Source: Rhodobacterales bacterium
Lineage (GTDB): Bacteria; Pseudomonadota; Alphaproteobacteria; Rhodobacterales; Rhodobacteraceae
Direction: 5' to 3'
Length of the DNA: 20,331 nt
Assembly: GCA_009992615.1 (NCBI GenBank)
Contig: JAACVA010000209.1
Span: 1-20,331, forward strand
Shown here: positions 15,568 to 20,331 of the stretch, in pieces
Layout of the letters: every line of letters starts with the position of its first letter
Numbering within the stretch: position 1 is the first letter of the stretch
Translations under genes and position numbers: made by a program
Notes under the pieces: model-generated
Told to the model about the DNA's origin: nothing
Database searches by the model: none
The model's input: only the letters and a program-made list of their open reading frames with translations

Positions 15568-16358
15568 TCCAGAAGGGCGTCGGTCAGCGGGCTGTCCGGT
15601 GCGGCCAAAGGCTCGACGATGCTGAAATGGTGCTGCCCCGGCGCGACATGCAGACGCGCGTTCGGCCAGGCCCCGGCGAGGCAGCGCGCCTGATCCAGGA
15701 AGGCGGGCCTCTCCTGCGCGCCGACCCAGACCATGGTGGGCACCGGGCGCACGTCCTTTGCCAGACAGGGGCTTTCGGCCAAGGTCGTGGCGTCGTCCAG
15801 CCGCAGGTCGGCGTTCATTGCCGTGTCGATCAGTGGCCGCAGATCGACCACCGGCGAAATCGCACAACACCCGGCAAGGCGCCCCTCGGCAGCGCCGATA
15901 TCGACATCGCGGCACAGCATCCGCGCCACCAGATGCCCCCCCGCCGAATGGCCGGTCAAACGGATTGGCCCATCCCGCGTGTCGGCGAGGTGGCGCAGAC
16001 AGGCGGTGATGTCGGCGGTGATGTCGGGAATGCCCACCTCGGGGCACAGTCTGTAGGACGGCATCGCAACCGCCCAGCCCCGCGCCAACGCCCCCGCCGC
16101 CAGATGCGACCACGAGCTGCGGTCGAACATCCGCCAATATCCGCCGTGCACGAACATCACCGTGCCCACCGCCGCCCCAGAGGGAAGGAACAGATCAAGG
16201 GCCTGCCGCGCCGCTGGCCCATAGGGCAGACCCAGATGCGCGCGCCCGTCATCCGACAGCCGATCCCGGAACGCCGCCGCCGCCGCCGCCCAGCGCGGCG
16301 GATAGGAATCGGCGCCCGGAATGAAATCACGGTTGTTATAGGCAATATCGTTTGACAT
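15564..16358 (-). CDS. Alpha/beta hydrolase, kynurenine-formamidase-like esterase
   Basis: A 264-residue cytoplasmic alpha/beta hydrolase. HGGYW (71-75) is the oxyanion-hole motif of the kynurenine formamidase/carboxylesterase-type group. GHSAGG holds the nucleophile Ser138, and the C-terminal PGQHHFSI holds the catalytic His (243 or 244). The acid residue should fall in the VGAQERPAF loop, where Glu216 stands at the place usually held by Asp; Asp222 is another candidate. It could hydrolyse N-formylkynurenine or a small ester; no tryptophan-pathway gene is nearby to decide. The ATG at 16358 has GAGGG upstream, and the longer open frame (to 16520) runs into the gabD region and has no family similarity. 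It is divergent from gabD and convergent with, and overlapping by four bases, the small exported protein gene. Confidence 0.85.
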   Translation of the reverse strand: MSNDIAYNNRDFIPGADSYPPRWAAAAAAFRDRLSDDGRAHLGLPYGPAARQALDLFLPSGAAVGTVMFVHGGYWRMFDRSSWSHLAAGALARGWAVAMPSYRLCPEVGIPDITADITACLRHLADTRDGPIRLTGHSAGGHLVARMLCRDVDIGAAEGRLAGCCAISPVVDLRPLIDTAMNADLRLDDATTLAESPCLAKDVRPVPTMVWVGAQERPAFLDQARCLAGAWPNARLHVAPGQHHFSIVEPLAAPDSPLTDALLD

Positions 16359-16383
16359 GGGGGAACCCTCTTTCTGCGCCACG

Positions 16384-16411
16384 GTTATAGCTGGACAATG
16401 CGCCGTGTCAC
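16384..16411 (-). promoter_or_regulatory. Candidate promoter of the alpha/beta hydrolase gene
   Basis: Read leftward: GTGACA (16406-16411), 16 bases, TATAAC (16384-16389). Both hexamers differ from the sigma-70 consensus at one position. It lies 26-53 bases before the ATG at 16358 in the divergent gap with gabD. Confidence 0.5.
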
Positions 16412-16461
16412 ATGGTTTGACTGACGTATCGCGCCTTTGACGACCCAACCGGAGTAGTTCC

Positions 16462-17937
16462 ATGCTTGACGCCGCCACCAACCTTGCCACGCTGCTGAAA
16501 GACCCTTCGCTGCTGGTCACCCAGGCTTACCTCGGGGGCGACTGGGTGGATGGCCCCGACGGCAAGACGTTCAACGTGACAAACCCGGCCCGTGGCGACG
16601 TGATTGCCAAAGTGGCTGATCTCGACCGCGCCATGTGCGCCGCCGCCATCGAAAAGGCCCGTGTCGCCCAAAAGGACTGGGCGAAACGCACCGCCAAGGA
16701 CCGCGCCAACATCCTGCGCGCCTGGTACAACCTGATGATGGAAAACGCCGATGATCTGGCAACAATCCTGACCGCCGAACAGGGCAAACCCCTGACCGAG
16801 GCCAAGGGCGAGGTTCTGTATGGGGCCAGCTTCATCGAATGGTTCGCGGAAGAGGCCAAGCGTGTGTACGGCGAGATGATTCCGGGCCACCAGCCGGACA
16901 AGCGCATCATGGTGCTGAAACAGCCCATCGGTGTTTGCGCCGCGATCACGCCCTGGAACTTTCCCAACGCCATGATCACCCGCAAGGTGGGGCCTGCCCT
17001 GGCTGCGGGCTGTTCCATGGTGGTGCGCCCGCCGTCGCTGACCCCGCTTTCGGCCTTGGCACTGGGGGTGCTGGCCGACCGGGCGGGCCTGCCCAAGGGC
17101 ATCTTGTCGATCATTCCCAGCACCGCAAGCGCGGACATCGGCAAGGAATTCTGCGAAAACCCCACGGTGCGCAAGCTGACCTTCACCGGGTCCACCGAAG
17201 TGGGCCGCATCCTGTTGGCCCAGGCCGCCGATCAGGTGATGAAATGCTCGATGGAGCTGGGCGGCAACGCGCCCTTCATCGTGTTCGACGATGCCGATCT
17301 GGACGCCGCCGTGGACGGCGCGATGATGTGCAAGTTCCGCAACAATGGCCAGACCTGCGTCTGTGCCAACCGCATCTATGTGCAGGCGGGAGTCTATGAT
17401 GCGTTCGCCGAAAAGCTGGGCGCGGCCCTGGCCGGCAAGAAGGTGGGCGATGGGCTGGACGGGGCGGATCTGGGGCCGCTGATCGAGGCAAGCGCGATGG
17501 ACAAGGTGCGCACCCACATCAAGGACGCCACCGACAAGGGCGCCAAGATCCTGACGGGCGGCAAGGCGCATGATCTGGGCGGGCTGTTCTTCCAACCCAC
17601 CATCCTGACCGGCGTGACCCAGGACATGGCGGTAGCCACCGAGGAAACCTTTGGCCCGCTGGCCCCGCTGTTCAAATTCGACACGGTGGACGAGGTGATC
17701 GAAATGGCCAACGACACGATCTTCGGTCTGGCCGCCTATTTCTATGCCAACGACCTGTCCAACGTCTATAAGGTGGCCGAGGCGCTGGAATACGGCATCG
17801 TCGGCGTGAACACCGGGATCATTTCCACCGAGGTCGCACCGTTCGGCGGGGTCAAGCAATCGGGCCTTGGCCGCGAAGGGTCGCACCACGGCATCGAGGA
17901 TTACCTCGAAATGAAATACGTCTGCCTTTCGGTTTGA
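16462..17937 (+). CDS. gabD: Succinate-semialdehyde dehydrogenase
   Basis: A 491-residue single-domain aldehyde dehydrogenase of the GabD type. It oxidises succinate semialdehyde to succinate in GABA/4-hydroxybutyrate catabolism, feeding the TCA cycle. Seen are TPWNFP (163-168), FTGSTEVGR (241-249), general base E265 in MELGGNAP, nucleophile C299 in NNGQTCVCANR, and the C-terminal APFGGVKQSGLGREGS and GIEDYLEMKY typical of this subfamily. C299 and C301 are arranged as in the redox-switch pair of human SSADH. An oddity is the cofactor loop VVRPPSLTP: Arg189 and Pro190 replace the usual Lys-Pro-Ala pattern, where the Lys contacts the NAD(P) ribose. GGAG lies seven bases before the ATG. No GABA transaminase is adjacent, so a broader aldehyde role is possible. 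Confidence 0.9.
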   Translation: MLDAATNLATLLKDPSLLVTQAYLGGDWVDGPDGKTFNVTNPARGDVIAKVADLDRAMCAAAIEKARVAQKDWAKRTAKDRANILRAWYNLMMENADDLATILTAEQGKPLTEAKGEVLYGASFIEWFAEEAKRVYGEMIPGHQPDKRIMVLKQPIGVCAAITPWNFPNAMITRKVGPALAAGCSMVVRPPSLTPLSALALGVLADRAGLPKGILSIIPSTASADIGKEFCENPTVRKLTFTGSTEVGRILLAQAADQVMKCSMELGGNAPFIVFDDADLDAAVDGAMMCKFRNNGQTCVCANRIYVQAGVYDAFAEKLGAALAGKKVGDGLDGADLGPLIEASAMDKVRTHIKDATDKGAKILTGGKAHDLGGLFFQPTILTGVTQDMAVATEETFGPLAPLFKFDTVDEVIEMANDTIFGLAAYFYANDLSNVYKVAEALEYGIVGVNTGIISTEVAPFGGVKQSGLGREGSHHGIEDYLEMKYVCLSV

Positions 17938-17946
17938 CCAATCACT

Positions 17947-17972
17947 GGCGCGGCGTCACAGGCCGCGCCTTT
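17947..17972 (+). terminator. Hairpin terminator after gabD
   Basis: GGCGCGGC (17947-17954) pairs perfectly with GCCGCGCC (17962-17969) across a 7-base loop, ten bases past the gabD stop, and is followed by TTT. The stem is strong but the U-tract is short. Confidence 0.5.
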
Positions 17973-18063
17973 GGCCAAGGCCGGCCTGCCACCCGGTTTC
18001 CACAAGCCGCCGCGCCATCACGAAACGCCCATATCTTGAAAGCTTCGACAGACGGTAAGCCCC

Positions 18064-18300
18064 CTAAAACGCCTTGAACGTCAGCGTCGTCAGCGTGCGC
18101 TCGATTCCTTTGATCGTGCGCAGATTGTCATTGATGAACAATCCGATATCGGCCTCTTTCGGGATATACATTTTCAACAGCAGGTCAAATTCCCCACTGG
18201 TTGAATACAGCTCCGAGTGCAGTTCGCGCAGCACGATTTCGTCGGCCACGCGATAGGTTTCACCGGGCACACATCTGATCTGGACGAACACGCATTCCAT
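18064..18300 (-). CDS. Stand-alone Lrp/AsnC ligand-binding (RAM) domain protein
   Basis: A 78-residue protein that is only the ligand-binding/oligomerisation domain of Lrp/AsnC regulators, with no DNA-binding helix-turn-helix. It shows the beta-alpha-beta-beta-alpha-beta order: MECVFVQIRCVPG, YRVADEIVLRELHSELYSTSG, EFDLLLKMYIP, DIGLFINDNLRTIKGIERT, LTTLTFKAF. The YSTSGEFDLLLK segment is the family's hallmark region. Such proteins form rings or dimers, bind small molecules (often amino acids) and may modulate full-length Lrp relatives. The ATG at 18300 has AAGGAG nine bases upstream. The open frame runs further up to 18543 but crosses the dispersed motif and a terminator, so it is not coding there. 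It sits between gabD (convergent) and hsp20 (same strand, separated by a terminator). Confidence 0.88.
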   Translation of the reverse strand: MECVFVQIRCVPGETYRVADEIVLRELHSELYSTSGEFDLLLKMYIPKEADIGLFINDNLRTIKGIERTLTTLTFKAF

Positions 18301-18461
18301 GGGCAGCACTCCTTGTTGCAACCACACTATGCCCGCGCCACAGCCCCCCGCCAGCCCTCGGCGCAAGAATTTTATCCAGGTATGCCGCCAGCAGGCCAGA
18401 TCGCCGCAGAATGGCTTCACCCGCGAACACGCGCCAAGACCAAAGGCAGGCAAAGCCACCC

Positions 18462-18485
18462 CTCTCTTTCTTGCTGAAAATACCT
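18462..18485 (-). repeat. Dispersed intergenic motif, copy C (diverged)
   Basis: Read leftward: AGGTATTTTC, AGC, AAGAAAGAG, AG, about 16 of 24 bases matching copy B. It lies in the 256-base gap between the hsp20 terminator and the RAM-domain gene. The rest of that gap shows nothing else recognisable. Confidence 0.35.
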
Positions 18486-18500
18486 CTGCGCGAAGCGCAC

Positions 18501-18532
18501 AAAACGAAAAGGCGCGCCACTTGGCGCGCCTT
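18501..18532 (-). terminator. Rho-independent terminator of the hsp20 gene
   Basis: AAGGCGCGCC (18509-18518), loop ACTT, and GGCGCGCCTT (18523-18532) form a perfect 10-base stem 24 bases past the hsp20 stop. Read leftward the stem is followed by TTCGTTTTG beyond its own terminal TT, a good U-rich tail. Confidence 0.75.
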
Positions 18533-18556
18533 CGATCCGTCAAAAACGGTGCCGGT

Positions 18557-19021
18557 TCAGGCGTCAGCCTGCTCCACCGCCATCACATCCACCGTATCGC
18601 CTTTGGCGATGGCAATGCGGCGCGGCTTCAATGCTTCGGGCACCTCGCGCACGAGGTCAATGTGCAACATGCCGTCGACATGGCTGGCGGCTGTCACCCG
18701 GACATGATCGGCCAGGTGGAACCTCCGCTCGAACGCGCGGCTTGCGATCCCACGGTGCAGGTAGGTGCGGGGGGTTTCCCCGGCCGCCTTGCGGGCCGAT
18801 ACGATCAGGGCATTTTCGCGCTGCTCGATGGTCAGTTCTTCGTCGGTGAACCCGGCGGCGGCAATCGAAATACGCCAACCGTCATCGGCGGTTTTCTCGA
18901 TGTTATAAGGCGGATAGGTCTGGTTGCCGACATTGTCGGTGAGCACCCGGTCCATCAGGTCGGCGATCTGGTCAAAGCCGACGGTGGCACGGTACAGGGG
19001 GGCAAGATCAAAGGTTCGCAT
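18557..19021 (-). CDS. Small heat-shock protein, Hsp20/IbpA type
   Basis: A 154-residue ATP-independent chaperone that binds unfolding proteins in the cytoplasm. The N-terminal arm (MRTFDLAPLYRATVGFDQIADLMD) and the start of the crystallin domain (YPPYNIEKTADDGWRISIA) match IbpA-like proteins. The alpha-crystallin domain spans about 38-128 (AAAGFTDEELTIEQ, YLHRGIASRAFERRFHLADHV, DGMLHIDLVREVPE). The C-terminal oligomerisation motif IxI is IAI (136-138) in KPRRIAIAK. AAAGGAT precedes the ATG. It is a single-gene unit with its own terminator and a possible heat-shock promoter. Confidence 0.93.
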   Translation of the reverse strand: MRTFDLAPLYRATVGFDQIADLMDRVLTDNVGNQTYPPYNIEKTADDGWRISIAAAGFTDEELTIEQRENALIVSARKAAGETPRTYLHRGIASRAFERRFHLADHVRVTAASHVDGMLHIDLVREVPEALKPRRIAIAKGDTVDVMAVEQADA

Positions 19022-19039
19022 GGGTCATCCTTTCGCAAG

Positions 19040-19067
19040 CGATAACAAAGTTTGGCCTTCCCACAAG
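19040..19067 (-). promoter_or_regulatory. Possible RpoH (heat-shock) promoter of hsp20
   Basis: Read leftward: CTTG (19064-19067), 18 bases, TTATCG (19040-19045), close to the CTTG-N17/18-TAT pattern of alphaproteobacterial RpoH promoters. It lies 19-46 bases before the hsp20 ATG. The expected leader would be only about a dozen bases, leaving no room for an RNA thermometer. Confidence 0.35.
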
Positions 19068-19157
19068 GACAGGCCGCAGTGTCCGGACCCGTCATGGCGC
19101 CCGGTGCACTCGAGATAGGAAAGCCCACAGCGCCGTTCAAGACCCTGCACAGCCGGA

Positions 19158-19184
19158 GGCTTGGCCACCTCCGCAGGCCAAGCC
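19158..19184. terminator. Hairpin between the protease gene and hsp20
   Basis: GGCTTGGCC (19158-19166) and GGCCAAGCC (19176-19184) are perfect inverted repeats around nine bases, 66 bases past the protease stop. No T-run follows on either side, so it is at most a weak or Rho-assisted terminator, or an mRNA 3'-end hairpin. The rest of the 229-base gap shows no gene. Confidence 0.3.
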
Positions 19185-19250
19185 GGACACCGGCCCCCAG
19201 ACGAGCAGTCCCGTGGGCCAGTGCCGCGTCGGCCGTGTGCACCCGTGCGC

Positions 19251-20063
19251 TCAGGGCTTCAGAAACTTCGCAGTGGTTCCGGCTTCACGGCGCATCACCC
19301 GTACATCGGGCGCAGAATGGCCGAACACACCATCGCCCGCCGCCATCAGCGCCATCAAATCGGCCAAGGGACGCTCGAGTGAGGTGCCGATCGACACTTT
19401 CTGATCCTTCATCTCGGCCATGGCCGACACGACCGAGACAATCTCGGGCGCGCCCGGCCCCAACACGAAGATCGGCGCGCCCGAAGCACCGAAATCGACA
19501 TCGCAGGACAGGATCAATGCCCCCGCCTGTCGTGCCAGAACATGGCACATCTCTTGCAGGCTGGGCCGTTCGGCGCGGTCATGGGCATAGGATACCACGC
19601 CCACCCTGTCGCCCGCACGAGGGCGGGCATGGGTGGCAAAGGGCGCGATGCGGCTGTTGCGGATCGGGCGATCCAGCTGGATCAGCGCCAGATCCTGGGC
19701 AATGCGGCCCATTTCCTTATCGGTAATATCATAATCCGGGTGGGCGATGGCCCGGCGCACCCCGCGATAGGCCTCGGCCCGGCCATTGCGCCAGCCGGCC
19801 AGAAACTCGATCTCGGACGCCTCGAATCTGCGCCCCGTACGCTTGTCGTAGAGACAATGTGCAGCGGTCAGCACCAGATCCGCAGCGATCAGCGCACCGG
19901 TACAGAACGACCCCTCACCGAGGTTCAGCCGCCCCACGGCATCCCAACCGCGGCTGTCATCGGCAGTCAACAGTGGTTTCAGGCCGGTTTCCTGCTGCGC
20001 CTGCGCCCCAAAGGCCAGAACGGCCGCCATCAGCCCGCCCAATATCGCCCCGATTGCCTGCAT
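19251..20063 (-). CDS. Exported trypsin-like serine protease
   Basis: A 270-residue chymotrypsin-fold (S1 family) protease with a signal peptide (1-22, ending GAQA), so it acts in the periplasm or outside the cell. The catalytic triad is complete: H69 in LTAAHC, D124 in DLALIQLDRPI, S194 in DFGASGAPIF. The usual GDSGGP is GASGAP, so the residue before Ser-Gly is Ala rather than Asp, which can weaken zymogen-type activation. Cys54/Cys70 and Cys173/Cys187 are well placed for disulphides. The mature N-terminus before VGRLN is short, with no PDZ domain or membrane helix. GGAGGG precedes the ATG. It follows the glcF end by 60 bases on the same strand, which may be read-through or an independent unit. 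Confidence 0.88.
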   Translation of the reverse strand: MQAIGAILGGLMAAVLAFGAQAQQETGLKPLLTADDSRGWDAVGRLNLGEGSFCTGALIAADLVLTAAHCLYDKRTGRRFEASEIEFLAGWRNGRAEAYRGVRRAIAHPDYDITDKEMGRIAQDLALIQLDRPIRNSRIAPFATHARPRAGDRVGVVSYAHDRAERPSLQEMCHVLARQAGALILSCDVDFGASGAPIFVLGPGAPEIVSVVSAMAEMKDQKVSIGTSLERPLADLMALMAAGDGVFGHSAPDVRVMRREAGTTAKFLKP

Positions 20064-20123
20064 CGCACCCTCCGTTGTTGGGCAGAGTCTAGCCCCGCGA
20101 AACGGCAGAGTTGCGGCAAAACC

Positions 20124-20331
20124 CTAGCGCAGGCGCGGCACGACCGGGGCTTTGTCAGGATGCAGCGCCGGGGGCTTCGGACCGCCCGTCGCCCAGTCCA
20201 GCAATTCGACAGTGTGCACCACCGGCACCCCTGCCGCACTGCCGATCTGCATCATACAGCCAATGTTGCCCGCCGCGATCACATCAGGCGCTTTCGCCAT
20301 CAGCGTGTCAACCTTGCGGCGCTTCAATTCC
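20124..20331 (-). CDS. glcF: Glycolate oxidase iron-sulfur subunit, C-terminal end only
   Basis: The visible 68 codons are the C-terminus of a protein that starts outside the window. VIAAGNIGCMMQIG followed by PVVHTVELLDWATGGP is the characteristic GlcF ending; its conserved cysteine belongs to the second cysteine-rich (CCG) domain. GlcF carries electrons from the flavin subunits GlcD/GlcE during oxidation of glycolate to glyoxylate. A TTG at 20327 is not taken as a start because the frame continues to the edge. Confidence 0.88.
   Translation of the reverse strand, partial: ELKRRKVDTLMAKAPDVIAAGNIGCMMQIGSAAGVPVVHTVELLDWATGGPKPPALHPDKAPVVPRLR

Noticed and set aside
16359..16520. N-terminal extension of the alpha/beta hydrolase
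   Set aside because: It crosses the GTGACA/TATAAC promoter and the gabD start; the family similarity and a GAGGG site begin at 16358.
16408..17889. 493-codon minus-strand ORF opposite gabD
   Set aside because: GabD is certain on the plus strand, and the antisense product has low-complexity His/Gly/Gln composition and no motif.
18301..18543. N-terminal extension of the RAM-domain protein that might have supplied a DNA-binding domain
   Set aside because: The translation (Cys/Arg/Ala-rich) is not a helix-turn-helix, and the stretch contains the hsp20 terminator and motif copy C.
1..20331. CRISPR arrays, tRNA/rRNA genes, insertion sequences, prophage or toxin-antitoxin genes
   Set aside because: No regularly spaced repeats, RNA-gene signatures, transposase motifs or target-site duplications were seen in the reading.

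Overview
The window looks like chromosomal DNA from a Rhodobacterales alphaproteobacterium (Rhodobacteraceae/Roseobacter type). The reasons are high GC, short gaps with frequent opposite-strand long ORF shadows, typical AAGGAG/GGAGG leaders, and protein types common in that group: the eukaryote-length DeoC followed by a two-domain ALDH16-like dehydrogenase, a DUF1523-type membrane protein, a stand-alone Lrp/AsnC ligand-binding domain protein, and GlcF. No tRNA, rRNA, CRISPR array, transposase or phage gene was seen, and there is no gene-free gap longer than about 260 bases.

Layout. (1) 1-885 (-): 5' part of an exported caspase-like (peptidase C14) protein that keeps the DACHS cysteine motif but has Leu where the catalytic His should be. 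(2) 1144-5690 (+): deoC, an ALDH16-like aldehyde dehydrogenase and a fatty-acid desaturase. The first two form a logical pathway: deoxyribose-5-phosphate is split to glyceraldehyde-3-phosphate and acetaldehyde, and the aldehyde is oxidised. A TTGACC-N4-GGTCAA palindrome lies in front of deoC. (3) 5861-12445 (-): a tightly packed six-gene operon transcribed leftward. In order it encodes a long coiled-coil protein, an uncharacterised 379-residue protein, a classic AAA ATPase with a large N-terminal helical region, a 450-residue uncharacterised protein (possibly DUF6638), a small two-helix membrane protein and a DUF1523-type membrane protein. It ends at a strong Rho-independent terminator. This is the best candidate in the window for an undescribed system: a cytoplasmic ATPase with coiled-coil and membrane partners.

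(4) 12662-14821 (-): an exported beta-propeller protein with a C-terminal phytase-like/esterase-like domain, divergent from a small exported protein (15013-15567, +). That protein shares its stop-codon bases with a convergent alpha/beta hydrolase of the kynurenine-formamidase-like HGGYW group (15564-16358, -). (5) 16462-17937 (+): gabD, succinate-semialdehyde dehydrogenase, followed by a hairpin terminator. (6) 18064-20331 (-): a 78-residue stand-alone RAM domain protein, an IbpA-type small heat-shock protein with its own terminator and a possible RpoH promoter, an exported trypsin-like protease, and the 3' end of glcF.

A 24-base motif (GAGTATTTTT, three variable bases, then AAGAAGAA-rich) occurs in three gaps, always next to a gene boundary. 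All functional calls come from reading motifs and family resemblance; no database search was possible.
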